DNA from: Paeniglutamicibacter psychrophenolicus
Lineage (GTDB): Bacteria > Actinomycetota > Actinomycetes > Actinomycetales > Micrococcaceae
Direction: 5' to 3'
DNA: 64,000 bases
NCBI RefSeq assembly: GCF_030812255.1
Contig: NZ_JAUSSH010000017.1
Coordinates: 41,945-105,944, forward strand
Both the position numbers and the translations under genes were made by a program. A model generated the notes under the pieces. The model worked only from the letters and a program-made list of their open reading frames with translations. It had not been told where the DNA came from and did not search any database. Numbering within the stretch: the stretch's first letter is position 1; each line of letters begins with the position of its first letter. This document shows, in pieces, positions 28,989 to 37,932 of the stretch.

Positions 28989-29060
28989 GCCCCCCTAGCT
29001 CAGTGGTAGAGCGCGTTCTTGGTAAGAACGAGGTCACCGGATCGATTCCGGTGGGGGGCT
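28989..29060 (+). tRNA. tRNA-Thr (anticodon GGT), copy 2
   Basis: Same sequence as 27415-27486 throughout the tRNA. It is preceded by TAGAGT (28972-28977), as in copy 1, and followed by its own terminator. It lies between two convergent DedA genes. Confidence 0.97.
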
Positions 29061-29064
29061 CGAT

Positions 29065-29115
29065 AAAAAACCGCGGTTGGTCCCAGACAGGGCTCCAACC
29101 GCGGTTTTTGTTTTG
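29065..29115 (+). terminator. Terminator of tRNA-Thr copy 2
   Basis: AAAAACCGCGGTTGG pairs with CCAACCGCGGTTTTT across about 29066-29109, then TTTT. The A-rich left side also lets it act on the minus strand for the DedA gene that ends at 29128. Confidence 0.92.
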
Positions 29116-29127
29116 CTCCGGCGCAGT

Positions 29128-29757
29128 CTATTTGCGCAAAGACGTGTTCCCGCTGAGCTTGGAAACGATCCGGTCGATGAGGATGCCAAGTCCGATGGCC
29201 ACCGCGACTGCGACCGCCATGCCCAGAAGATGGTGTTCCTCGAACCACCGGCCGGCCAGGACGCCGATGAGAACGGAATAGGTCGCCCAGCCGAGGCTGG
29301 AGAAGCACGTCAGGATGACGAAGGTCCGGCGCGGGAAGCCCGTGGCTCCCGCCACCAGGTTCACTGCGACACGACCAATGGGAACGAACCGGGCAACCAG
29401 GATCAGGGATACGGGGCGAAGCCGCAGTTCGTAACCGGCCCAGGCAAAGGCGTGCTGGAGCCGCTTGCGGCGCATCCACGCAAACCTGTCGGTTCCGATG
29501 CTGCGCCCGATCAGGTACGCCACGTTGTCGCCGACGAAGGCGCCCAGGCCGGCGACCAGCCCCAGCAGCCAGGGATTCGGATTTCCGTGGGTTGGCACCA
29601 GGGAAGCCAACGCAACGACCAGCGATTCGCTGGGCACCGGCGGGAAGAAGCCGTCAATCGCGCAAAACAGGAAAATCATCAAGTACGACAGGGGGTTTCC
29701 GGCAGCAGCGAAGATGAAGGCGCTTAGCGAGTCCAAAGCCGTGGTGAAAAAGTCCAA
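29128..29757 (-). CDS. DedA family membrane protein
   Basis: A 209-residue DedA protein, distinct from the one at 28111. Motifs are FFPPVPSESLVVALASL near residue 37, GDNVAYLIGRSIG near 75 and LVARFVPIGRVAVNLVAGATG near 125. It opens with a short helix and has about five to six hydrophobic segments. It should act in envelope-lipid transport like other DedA proteins. The two DedA genes are convergent and only distantly alike, so a local duplication is not obvious. Confidence 0.92.
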   Translation of the reverse strand: MDFFTTALDSLSAFIFAAAGNPLSYLMIFLFCAIDGFFPPVPSESLVVALASLVPTHGNPNPWLLGLVAGLGAFVGDNVAYLIGRSIGTDRFAWMRRKRLQHAFAWAGYELRLRPVSLILVARFVPIGRVAVNLVAGATGFPRRTFVILTCFSSLGWATYSVLIGVLAGRWFEEHHLLGMAVAVAVAIGLGILIDRIVSKLSGNTSLRK

Positions 29758-30019
29758 GAGAGATCCTGTTCGTTCAATGTCCCGGGCTCCCCATTAGGTC
29801 AACGCGAGCTGTCATCTCCAAGGCTAACCACGACACATACCATTTCCTACTTTGGCGGCGTCCGTGATCAAGCCGACTCAATCCGGCGGTTCACGTGGGT
29901 TGCCCGATAAGATGGACGAAGTGCGAAAGCCGCAATCATGCGTGCCCGACCTGGAAGGTTGGACTCGTTGGGGTGATTCGCTCTCGACGACCATGAATCT
30001 CCAGGAGAGGACGAAGCAC

Positions 30020-32014
30020 ATGCCGAAAGCGGACTTCAACCAAGAGTTCCCGACCCGTGCTTCCCTGCGGCGCGCCCGCCAAGCCGAAGTTGCAGCGCAG
30101 GAACAGGCCAAGGACGAAGCGAAGAAGGCCGCGGAAAAGCCCCGGGTGCTGGACGAATTCGATGCCGTTCCCGAATCCGGCCTCGACGGATCCCCGGCTG
30201 CAACTGCCAAGCCCGGACCTGCCAGCCCGGTCAACACCGCGGGCGCCGCAAAAGCCAAGACCGCACCGACGGCCGCATCGAGCGCACCGGCCCCCGCGAA
30301 GCCGCAACCGAAGCCAGCTCCGGCAAAGCAGGCTCCCGCAGCCGCCGCTCCCGCCCAGGAAACGGGCGGCAACGACGCCAAGAGCGTGAACAAGCCCGCT
30401 GCCGCCGCATCGGCGCCGACAAGTGCCAAGCCCGCCGCCAAACCGGCAGCCCCGGCTCCAGCAGCCGCAAAAGCACCGCAGGCCAAGGCCGTGCCGACCA
30501 AGGCCGAGGCGCAGCCCGCAGCCGCTGCACCGGCCAAGCCCGCGGCCCCCGCCGCAGGCGCCGCCAAGCCACCCGTGCCCGCAACTGCTGCTTCCCCGAA
30601 ACCTGCTGCTGCCGCTGCACCGGCCAAGCCCGCGGCCCCGGCTGCGAAGCCCGAAGCTGCCAAGCCGGCGGCCGCCCCCGCGGCAAAGCCGGCTCCCGTG
30701 GCAGCAAAGCCTGCACAGGCCGCAGCCACAGCGAAACCGGCTCCCGAGACGGCAAAGCCCGCACCTGCCGCGGCAAAGCCGGCTCCCGCGGCCGCCAAGC
30801 CGGCAGCCACGCCGGGCGCGAAGCCCGCGACAACTCCTGCCAAGCCGACGGCCACGACTGGCAACAAGCCTGCAGCTGCACCGGCCAAGCCCGCGACGCC
30901 GACGGAAACCGCCAAGCCCGCCGTGCCCAAGCCGGTTGCCCCGAAACCGGCCGAACCCAAGGCCGCCGCCAACCCCGCGGTGCCCGCCGCGACCTCGGCC
31001 GAGGCAGCGGACGCCTCCGCACCGGCCGAGGACCTCACGACGCCCGAAGGCCGCCGCCAGGCCTTCCGCGAGATGAACCCGGCGGCCGGGACCCGCGACA
31101 CGTTCCTGCGTCCCGAGGACGAGACCACGTTCCGTGCCGAACGCGGTTTCCGCGGCTTCCTCACGCGCCTGGGCTTCAACATGGAACCCTCGGCCGAGGA
31201 AGTCGAGGAACGCAAATGGCGCCGCATCGTCGGCACCCGGCTCACCGAATCCAAGACCATCTCCGTGGTCAACGGCAAGGGCGGGGCCAACAAGACCCCC
31301 ACCGCCGTGCTGCTGTCGGCGGTCTTCGGCCGCAACACCGGCGACCCGGTCCTGGTCTGGGACAACAACGGAACCCGCGGAACGCTGGGCTGGCGCACGG
31401 TCCAGGGGCCGCACGCCGCCCACTCCATGGACCTGCTGTCCGCCGCACCGCGGCTCAAGGACGTGAAGGTCGGGGACCCGGTCATCCACAACTACACGCA
31501 TTACCAGCCCGAAGACTGCTACAGCGTCCTGCGCACCGACCCGACGCTGCTGGCCAGCGAGCAATTCGTCAACGCCGCGGACTTCGACGCGCTGCACTCG
31601 ATAGCTTCGCGATTCTTCGCGCTGACCATCATGGACTCCGGCAACGACGAGTCGGCCGAACGCTGGATGCGCATGATCGACCACACCGACCAGCTGGTCA
31701 TTGCCAGCACCACGGTGGAGGAGCATGCCGAGGCCGGCGCCCTGCTGCTCGAGGCCCTGGCCAAGCGCGGGGGGCACTACCAGGAGCTGGCCCAGAACGC
31801 CGTCGTCATCGTTTCCCAGCACCAGCCCCACGGCAACAGCGAACAGCTTGACCGCATCGCCCACGGCTTCGGCCGCCTGGCCCGCTCCGTGGTCACCGTT
31901 CCCTACGACGCGGCACTGGTCAAGGGACAGATCCGCTTCGAGGGACTGCGTCCGGCAACGCGCCGGGCCTGGCTGCACGCCACCGCCGCGGTCGCCGGGG
32001 CAATGCACGACTGA
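30020..32014 (+). CDS. Ala/Pro/Lys-rich protein with ParA/MinD-like ATPase domain
   Basis: A 664-residue two-part protein. Residues about 35-345 are low-complexity, dominated by Ala, Pro and Lys with AKPA-type units; they should be disordered and positively charged. After a linker the domain from about 405 carries a divergent P-loop KGGANKT, a Walker A-prime VLVWDNNG and a Walker B-like LTIMDSGND, characteristic of ParA/MinD ATPases though altered. The layout recalls EspI-type proteins of type VII secretion loci, but no esx genes are here. ATG at 30020 has GGAGAGG before it. The function is unknown; membrane or nucleoid positioning is an inference. Confidence 0.8.
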   Translation: MPKADFNQEFPTRASLRRARQAEVAAQEQAKDEAKKAAEKPRVLDEFDAVPESGLDGSPAATAKPGPASPVNTAGAAKAKTAPTAASSAPAPAKPQPKPAPAKQAPAAAAPAQETGGNDAKSVNKPAAAASAPTSAKPAAKPAAPAPAAAKAPQAKAVPTKAEAQPAAAAPAKPAAPAAGAAKPPVPATAASPKPAAAAAPAKPAAPAAKPEAAKPAAAPAAKPAPVAAKPAQAAATAKPAPETAKPAPAAAKPAPAAAKPAATPGAKPATTPAKPTATTGNKPAAAPAKPATPTETAKPAVPKPVAPKPAEPKAAANPAVPAATSAEAADASAPAEDLTTPEGRRQAFREMNPAAGTRDTFLRPEDETTFRAERGFRGFLTRLGFNMEPSAEEVEERKWRRIVGTRLTESKTISVVNGKGGANKTPTAVLLSAVFGRNTGDPVLVWDNNGTRGTLGWRTVQGPHAAHSMDLLSAAPRLKDVKVGDPVIHNYTHYQPEDCYSVLRTDPTLLASEQFVNAADFDALHSIASRFFALTIMDSGNDESAERWMRMIDHTDQLVIASTTVEEHAEAGALLLEALAKRGGHYQELAQNAVVIVSQHQPHGNSEQLDRIAHGFGRLARSVVTVPYDAALVKGQIRFEGLRPATRRAWLHATAAVAGAMHD

Positions 32015-32015
32015 G

Positions 32016-32951
32016 GTGGAAACCCCCGCCCTGCTCTGCCGCGGGATCCGCTGGCCCTCGGAACCCGGAACCCCGTCGCTGGTGCTCGATGACGGGAACC
32101 GTCACGCCGGCGACGTGGTGCTGGAACCGGGAACCCGGCTTGGCTTCAGGGTGCTGCCCGGCCGCTGGTGCCTGGGCCACCAACTGATCGCCGACCGGGC
32201 CCACCGCACCCTGGTGCCCTGCCCGACCGGCTCGCTGATTGCCGGCGGCACCCAGTGCGCCCCCTGCGAGGCCGCCGACCAATCCCGGCCGATGCATGAA
32301 TTCCATCGCACGGGCCGCGCCTCTCCGGGCCTGCGCGACTACCTGGACCAGCCGCACTGGCTCTACGTGGCGACGTTCGCCCAGGGAACCACCAAGGTCG
32401 GCACGGCCGCGAACCCCAGCAAATGGCGGCGTCTGGCCGAACAGGGCGCGATCAGCGCCCGCTATGTCGCCTGGTGCCCCGACGGGGTCTCGGTGCGCAA
32501 CCTTGAGGACCTTGTGGCCCGCGAGCTCGGATTCACCCAACAGGTCCGGGCCAACTCCAAGGCCCGCGGCCTGTTGGAAAACCACGTGACCACCGCGGAT
32601 CTCGATGCGCTCAACTCATCCAGGGCCGAGGCCGCGCGCACCCTGCTCGCGCGGCTGGACCCCGGGACCCTGGCCGGTTCGCGTGCCGTCGAGGAGACCT
32701 GGAACCGGCCGCCCCAGGGACAGGTCCTGCTGGCCGGGTTCGACGCCCACCGGCTGCAGCCCTACCCGGGTTTCCTGGCCGAGGGATCCCACGGCTTTTG
32801 CGTGGCCGGGGTCTCCGGGCAGGTGCTTGGCGTGGAACTCGACGGGCAGCCGGAGCTGTTTGTGGCCAATGCGGCACTGTTGAAGGGGCGCAAGCTGGCG
32901 CCGGGCGAACATGTGACACAGTCGCCACCGGTCCAGGGCGCACTGTTCTAA
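32016..32951 (+). CDS. DUF2797 family protein
   Basis: A 311-residue protein of the DUF2797 family, of unknown function. The central Cys pattern CPTGSLIAGGTQCAPCEAAD near residue 72 may bind zinc, and HWLYVATFAQGTTKVGTAAN near 110 resembles the opening strand of a GIY-YIG-like fold. The GTG at 32016 lies one base after the preceding stop, so it is probably co-translated with the ParA-like gene. Ends with EHVTQSPPVQGALF. No catalytic claim is made. Confidence 0.78.
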   Translation: METPALLCRGIRWPSEPGTPSLVLDDGNRHAGDVVLEPGTRLGFRVLPGRWCLGHQLIADRAHRTLVPCPTGSLIAGGTQCAPCEAADQSRPMHEFHRTGRASPGLRDYLDQPHWLYVATFAQGTTKVGTAANPSKWRRLAEQGAISARYVAWCPDGVSVRNLEDLVARELGFTQQVRANSKARGLLENHVTTADLDALNSSRAEAARTLLARLDPGTLAGSRAVEETWNRPPQGQVLLAGFDAHRLQPYPGFLAEGSHGFCVAGVSGQVLGVELDGQPELFVANAALLKGRKLAPGEHVTQSPPVQGALF

Positions 32952-32983
32952 GCCGATTTGCGGCGCTGAATTAGGATTGGAGC

Positions 32984-33277
32984 ATGACCAATACCCCCTG
33001 GGAAGCTTCTTCCGGACTGTACAAGAAACTGGCCATCGGGTCGATGGTGGTTTCCGGCACGGGCATCGTCCTGGCCCTGATCGGTGCCAACACGCACAAC
33101 CGGCCGCTGATGTACACCGCCATGGGCATCATCGGCATCGGATTGGTGACGCACATGATCGGGATGGGGATCCGCGCCCGCGACGCCCGGGCCTGGCGCG
33201 TCTCCCAGGGACTGGTCCGGCCCCGGCCGCCCAAGCGCGCCAAGCGCAACAACACCACCCCCGGGGACACCCCCTAG
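32984..33277 (+). CDS. Small membrane protein (97 aa)
   Basis: A 97-residue protein with two hydrophobic helices (about residues 17-37 and 42-62) followed by a basic, Pro/Arg-rich tail (RPRPPKRAKRN). The style is that of DUF3188-like small actinobacterial membrane proteins, but the match is from memory. A TAGGAT box is six bases before the ATG, so the mRNA is probably leaderless. It lies between DUF2797 and the MaoC pair. Confidence 0.75.
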   Translation: MTNTPWEASSGLYKKLAIGSMVVSGTGIVLALIGANTHNRPLMYTAMGIIGIGLVTHMIGMGIRARDARAWRVSQGLVRPRPPKRAKRNNTTPGDTP

Positions 33278-33346
33278 CAGGACCCCGGGCCCCGCAACGT
33301 CCACCCCCAGCACCAGCACTCGTCCCACACAGGAGCGGCACAACCG

Positions 33347-33796
33347 ATGAGCATCAATCCCGACTTGGCAGGCCGGATCTACCCGGCCCAGGAGCCCTAC
33401 GCGGTTGGCCGCGAAAAGATCCGCGAATTCGCCGCCGCCGTGAAGGCCACCCACCGGGCCCACTACGACCTGGACGCCGCGGCGGCCCTGGGCCACGGCG
33501 ACCTGCTGGCCCCGCCGACCTTCGCGATCATCGTCGCCCAGCGCGCCGACGCGCTGCTGGTCAACGATCCCGACAGCGGCATCGACTTCTCCCGCGTGGT
33601 TCACGCCGACCAGCGCTTCACCCACCACCGCCCCATCGTGGCCGGGGACCAGCTGGTCGCCGAACTGCACGTGGACACCGTACGGGCCATGGGCGGCGGG
33701 GCCATGATCAGCACCCGCGCCGAGATCGCCACCGTCGCCGGGGAAAAGGTCGCCACCACCGTTTCCTCGATCCTGGTACGCGGAGAGGACCAGTAA
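33347..33796 (+). CDS. MaoC-like dehydratase, N-terminal subunit (HadA-like)
   Basis: A 149-residue hot-dog-fold protein of the FAS1-like dehydratase (MaoC N) family, like mycobacterial HadA. It lacks the D-x5-H hydratase motif, so it is probably the acyl-binding partner of the next gene. The pair should dehydrate 3-hydroxyacyl thioesters in fatty acid synthesis or breakdown. AGGAG precedes the ATG by ten bases. Its stop overlaps the start of the next gene (TAATG). No mycolate genes are seen, so the chain substrate is unknown. Confidence 0.88.
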   Translation: MSINPDLAGRIYPAQEPYAVGREKIREFAAAVKATHRAHYDLDAAAALGHGDLLAPPTFAIIVAQRADALLVNDPDSGIDFSRVVHADQRFTHHRPIVAGDQLVAELHVDTVRAMGGGAMISTRAEIATVAGEKVATTVSSILVRGEDQ

Positions 33797-34236
33797 TGAT
33801 CGACTTCAACACCCTTGAAAAGGGCCAGCAGATCGGCTCCACCACCGTCTTGGTGAACCGCGCGGACCTGGTGCGCTACGCCGGGGCCTCGGGGGACTTC
33901 AACCCCATCCACTGGAACGAGCGCTTCGCCACCGAGGTCGGGCTGCCCGGGGTCATCGCCCACGGCATGTTCACCATGGGGGCCGCGGTGCAGCTGGTCA
34001 CCGACTGGGCCGGCAACCCCGGCGCCATCGTCGACTACCAGACGCGCTTCACCAAGCCCGTCCCCGTCGCGGACCCGGCCGGCACCAACCCGTCCGATTT
34101 CGAGGGCACCGCCATCGAGATCGCCGGCACCATCGGCGCGCTCGACGCCGAGGCCCGCACCGCCCGCGTGGACCTGGTGGTCAGCGTCGAGGGCACCAAG
34201 GTCCTGGTCAAGGCCCAGGCCGTGGTGCAGCTCTGA
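33796..34236 (+). CDS. MaoC-like dehydratase, catalytic subunit (HadB-like)
   Basis: A 146-residue hot-dog-fold hydratase/dehydratase. The hydratase-2 motif is clear: ASGDFNPIHWN near residue 32 carries the catalytic Asp and His, followed by GVIAHGMFTMG. It should form a heterodimer with the preceding gene product, as HadA-HadB do. Start and preceding stop overlap as TAATG, so translation is coupled. It lies upstream of an MFS gene and murB on the same strand. Confidence 0.92.
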   Translation: MIDFNTLEKGQQIGSTTVLVNRADLVRYAGASGDFNPIHWNERFATEVGLPGVIAHGMFTMGAAVQLVTDWAGNPGAIVDYQTRFTKPVPVADPAGTNPSDFEGTAIEIAGTIGALDAEARTARVDLVVSVEGTKVLVKAQAVVQL

Positions 34237-34313
34237 AACCAGCACCGGATTCCGCAGCGCCCGCCCCAGCCCGGCGCCGGGGCAACCCCGAGGTCATTCC
34301 CTGGCGCAACGGG

Positions 34314-35486
34314 GTGCTCGCGCTGTACCTGGCCTCCGGGCTGATGCTCTCCACGCTGGTCTCCCGGCTGCCCTCGGTGCGCGACGCGCTGGGGCTGAGC
34401 CACGGCGAGGTCGGCCTGCTGCTGCTGTGCATGACGGCCGGGTCCTTCGCCTCGGTCTCGGTCTCCGGATTCGTGGTCATGCGCCTGGGCTCCAGGCGGA
34501 CCCTGGTGCTCGCCGCCTCGCTGACCGCCGTGGCACTTGCCGTGGTCGGCGTCGCGGCGGCGGGGCTGCACTCGCTGGTGCTCACGGGCACGGCGCTGGG
34601 ACTGCTGGGTGCCGGCAACGCCGCCTGGAACGTGTCCTCCAACGTCCAGGGCGCGGCCATGGAACGGGCCCTGGGCGTGCCGATCATGCCGGTGCTGCAC
34701 GGCTTCTTCTCCGTGGGCACCGTGCTGGGCGCCGCGGCCGGGGCCCTGGGCGCCGCGCTGCACCTGCCCATTTCCTGGCACTTCGCGGCGATGTCCGTGG
34801 CCGTGCTGGCCATCATCCACCTCGGCACCCGGACCTTTAGGCCCGACGCCTCCAACGCCGGGTCCGGGCATTCCAACAAGTCGCTGCTGGCCGACGCCTG
34901 GCGCGAACCGCGCACGCTGGTGCTCGGCGTGCTGGTGCTGGGCATGGCGCTGGCCGAGGGCGCGGCGGGGGACTGGGTCGCCCTGGCCCTGTCCGACGGC
35001 TACGGGGCCATCAACTCCGTGGGCGCCATCGGCTACGGGGTCTTCGTCACCGCGATGACCCTGGCCCGCCTCGGCGGCGGGTTCGTCCTGGCCCGGCTGG
35101 GCCGGGTGGTGGTCATCCGCTTCTCCGCGGCTTCCACCCTGGCCGGCCTGCTGCTCTTCGTCTTCGGCCCTTCCCTGCACACGGCCTTCGCTGCCCTGGT
35201 GTTCTGGGGCCTGGGGGTCGCGCTGAGCTTCCCGGTGGCGATGACCGCGGCGTCGGACGACCCGATGCGCGCCGCCGCCCGGGTCTCGGTGGTCTCCACC
35301 ATCGGCTACGGCGCGTTCCTGGGCGGGCCCCCGCTGCTGGGCCTGCTGGCGGACCGTGTCGGGCTGCTGCATGCCCTGGGCTACGTGGGCATCCTCGTGG
35401 CCGTCTCCTTCTTCCTGGCCCCGGCCGCCGGCCCCCGCAAGGCCGCCGGCGCGGCCGCATCCGCAACCACCACCACCGAACCCTAA
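34314..35486 (+). CDS. MFS transporter, YbjJ-like
   Basis: A polytopic MFS protein of at least 390 residues with about 12 helices, similar in its opening (SGLMLSTLVSRLPSVRDALG) to YbjJ-like sugar or drug permeases. The GTG at 34314 falls inside what looks like coding sequence: the frame upstream reads NPEVIPWRNG and stays open to 34233, where only a CTG overlapping the hadB-like stop is available. A non-canonical start is therefore possible. Its substrate is unknown. Confidence 0.82.
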   Translation: MLALYLASGLMLSTLVSRLPSVRDALGLSHGEVGLLLLCMTAGSFASVSVSGFVVMRLGSRRTLVLAASLTAVALAVVGVAAAGLHSLVLTGTALGLLGAGNAAWNVSSNVQGAAMERALGVPIMPVLHGFFSVGTVLGAAAGALGAALHLPISWHFAAMSVAVLAIIHLGTRTFRPDASNAGSGHSNKSLLADAWREPRTLVLGVLVLGMALAEGAAGDWVALALSDGYGAINSVGAIGYGVFVTAMTLARLGGGFVLARLGRVVVIRFSAASTLAGLLLFVFGPSLHTAFAALVFWGLGVALSFPVAMTAASDDPMRAAARVSVVSTIGYGAFLGGPPLLGLLADRVGLLHALGYVGILVAVSFFLAPAAGPRKAAGAAASATTTTEP

Positions 35487-35499
35487 GGCGCAAACCACC

Positions 35500-36576
35500 G
35501 TGAACACCCAGCTGCTCGCACCCCTGACCACCACCGGCGTCGGCGGCCCCGCCGGCACCTTCGTCCGCGCGGACACGGAGGAACGGATCACCGCCGCGGT
35601 GGCCGGCGCCGACGCGGCCGGGGAAGAGTTGCTGATCGTTGCCGGCGGCTCGAACCTGGTCATCGACGACGCCGGGTACCCCGGCACGGTGCTGCAGATC
35701 GCCAACCGGGGAGTGGTGATCGGGCCGGAACTCTCCGACGGGCGCATCCGCGTGGACATCGCCGCCGGGCACCCGTGGGACGACGCCGTCGCCCAGACCC
35801 TGGCCGCGGGCCTGTCCGGGCTCGAGGCCCTGTCCGGGATCCCCGGATCGGCCGGGGCCACCCCGGTGCAGAACGTCGGCGCCTACGGCTCCGAGGTCGC
35901 CCACACGCTGCTCGAGGCCAAGGTCTACGAACGCGCCACCGGCACCACCACCCACTTCGGGAATGCCGGGCTGGGGTTCGGCTACCGCGACTCGCTGCTC
36001 AAGCGCACCACCGCCAACGGCTCCCCGCAATACGTGGTGCTCTCGGTGGTCTTCGCGCTGGAGCGCCGGGCCGATTCCGCGCCGATCCGCTATGCGGAGC
36101 TGGCCCGCACCCTGGGCGTGGCGGCGGGCGAACGCGCCGACGCCGCGGCGGTGCGCGCCACGGTGCTGCGCCTGCGTGCCTCCAAGGGCATGGTGCTGGA
36201 CGCCGCGGACCGCGACACCTACTCCACCGGATCCTTCTTCACCAACCCGATCGTGCCGGCCGCGGTGCTCGATTCGCTGCCCGAAGGGGCCCCGCATTTC
36301 CCGGTGGACACCCCGGGCATGGTCAAGCTCTCGGCGGCCTGGCTGATCGACCGGGCCGGGTTCGCCAAGGGCTTCGGCCTGCAGGGCACCGCCGGGGAAG
36401 CGCTGGCCGGCGGGCGGGCGGCGCTGTCCACCAAGCACACCCTGGCCATCACCAACCGCGGACACGCCTCCAGCGCCGACGTGCTGGCCATCGCCCGCGC
36501 GGTGCGCGCCGGGGTCCGCGAACGCTTCGGCATCGAGCTGCACAACGAACCGCTCTTGATCGGCTGCGCCCTGTAG
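35500..36576 (+). CDS. murB: UDP-N-acetylenolpyruvoylglucosamine reductase
   Basis: A 358-residue MurB, the FAD enzyme that reduces enolpyruvyl-UDP-GlcNAc to UDP-MurNAc using NADPH in peptidoglycan synthesis. AGGSNLVIDD near residue 50 and the GIPGSAGATPVQNVGAYGSE block near 115 are FAD-binding signatures; STGSFFTNPIV near 245 includes the catalytic Ser, and the C-terminus LHNEPLLIGC carries the catalytic Glu. It is 13 bases after the MFS gene. The GTG at 35500 gives the family length of about 350. Confidence 0.95.
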   Translation: MNTQLLAPLTTTGVGGPAGTFVRADTEERITAAVAGADAAGEELLIVAGGSNLVIDDAGYPGTVLQIANRGVVIGPELSDGRIRVDIAAGHPWDDAVAQTLAAGLSGLEALSGIPGSAGATPVQNVGAYGSEVAHTLLEAKVYERATGTTTHFGNAGLGFGYRDSLLKRTTANGSPQYVVLSVVFALERRADSAPIRYAELARTLGVAAGERADAAAVRATVLRLRASKGMVLDAADRDTYSTGSFFTNPIVPAAVLDSLPEGAPHFPVDTPGMVKLSAAWLIDRAGFAKGFGLQGTAGEALAGGRAALSTKHTLAITNRGHASSADVLAIARAVRAGVRERFGIELHNEPLLIGCAL

Positions 36577-36594
36577 GGAATCGTGGGGTGCACC

Positions 36595-37731
36595 ATGGCA
36601 CCGCACCCGATCAAGCTCAGCAGCCCGCAGCGCACCGCCGTCGCGCGCATGCGCCTGGCCGCCCAGGGCCTGCTGCCGCGCATTCCCGTGGCCACCATGG
36701 CGGCGGGGGCGTCCAGCCCGGCCGACGTCGTCTCGGCGATGGGCATGGTCCAGGCCCAGGACCTGCCCCAGGGATGCTGGGCCGTGGGGGTGCGGCTGCC
36801 CGGTTCCGGGCTCGGCGACATCCACGCGGCCCTGGCCGACGGGTCGGTGATCCGCTGCTGGGGCGCCCGCGGCACGCTGATGCTCATCGCCCCGGCGCTG
36901 CACGCCGCCTTGCTCTCGGTCACCGGGCCGCGGATGGACTCCTCGATGGCCGCGACCCGGGCGGCGGAAGGCATCACCGAGGCCGAAATCGCCCGCCTGG
37001 CCGATGTCGCGCGCGAGCGCTGCTCCGGAGCCGGGGCAACCCGCGCCCAGCTGCTGGCGGCCTTCGAACAGGCAGGTTCCAGCATCGCGGGACAGCGCGG
37101 CTACCACCTGATCGTGGCGGTGAGCCTGCGCGGGGTGATCGTGCAGGGCCCGATGGAGCCCGGCAGCAACACCCGCCAGTTGTTCATGGCCACGAACCAG
37201 TGGATCGGGCGCAGCGAGCCCGCCCCGGACCCCGAGGAGGCGCTGCGGCTGCTGGCCGGGACCTACATCCGCTCCCACGGGCCGACGACCGCCGCGGATT
37301 GCGCCTGGTGGCTGGGCATGCCGCTGGTTCCGGTGCGCGGGGCGCTTGCCGCGCAGCAGCGGCAGCTGCCCGGGCGCTCGCTGGGCGGGGAAGTGTTCCA
37401 TTTTGCCGAGGAGCATTCAAACCGCTGGGCAAGCCTGCACGGGGCACGCAGGATACTCGCGCTGCCGGGCTTCGACGAATTCCTGCTGGGCTACAAGGAC
37501 CGCTCGGCGGCGCTGGCCCCCGAACACGCCCAGGCCGTGACCCCGGGAAAGAACGGGATCTTCCTGCGGACCCTGGTCTCCTCCGGGCACGTGGTGGGGA
37601 CCTGGGCCGTGGAGGGCAGCGGGCGAACCCTGCGTGCGCGAAGTACCGTCTTCGAACCGGCGCACTCGTCCCGCACCGAGGCAGCGATCCGGCATGCCCT
37701 GCAGGCCTACCTGGAATTCATGGCTTCCTAA
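36595..37731 (+). CDS. Winged-helix DNA-binding domain protein (HTH_42/AlkX-like)
   Basis: A 378-residue protein of the winged-helix (DUF1006/HTH_42) family. Typical words are VVSAMGMVQAQDLPQGCWAVGVR near residue 40 and RCWGARGTLMLIAP near 85; the C-terminus ends with a GTWAVEGSGRTLRARSTVFEP strand set. Related YcaQ enzymes unhook interstrand DNA crosslinks, but members of this branch are mostly of unknown function. The ATG at 36595 is chosen; a GTG at 36583 is possible. It follows murB closely and probably shares its transcript. Confidence 0.8.
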   Translation: MAPHPIKLSSPQRTAVARMRLAAQGLLPRIPVATMAAGASSPADVVSAMGMVQAQDLPQGCWAVGVRLPGSGLGDIHAALADGSVIRCWGARGTLMLIAPALHAALLSVTGPRMDSSMAATRAAEGITEAEIARLADVARERCSGAGATRAQLLAAFEQAGSSIAGQRGYHLIVAVSLRGVIVQGPMEPGSNTRQLFMATNQWIGRSEPAPDPEEALRLLAGTYIRSHGPTTAADCAWWLGMPLVPVRGALAAQQRQLPGRSLGGEVFHFAEEHSNRWASLHGARRILALPGFDEFLLGYKDRSAALAPEHAQAVTPGKNGIFLRTLVSSGHVVGTWAVEGSGRTLRARSTVFEPAHSSRTEAAIRHALQAYLEFMAS

Positions 37732-37932
37732 ACGGGCCTCCCCAACGTGCCACCAAGAGGTCCACGGCAGCACGGGTTCAGGAAGCCGCACCCGGCTCCC
37801 GCCCCGCCCGCCGCCCCCCGGCTCCCGCCCACGGGGTTCCGGACAGTCACCTTCCGGGCACGCAAGAGGCCGGCCGCCGCACGCTGCCCCGGCCAGGGGA
37901 CAACGGACGGCGACCGGCCTGCAAGCTTGTGC

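Noticed and set aside
30350..30990. CRISPR or tandem-repeat array in the AKPA region
   Set aside because: The pattern follows codons for Ala, Lys and Pro and keeps one frame, so it is protein low complexity rather than a separate repeat element.
29936..32008. A 690-codon open frame on the minus strand, Gly/Arg/Cys-rich
   Set aside because: It is the complement of the Ala/Pro/Lys-coding repeats of the ParA-like gene; composition is forced by the opposite strand and no start signal or motif is seen.
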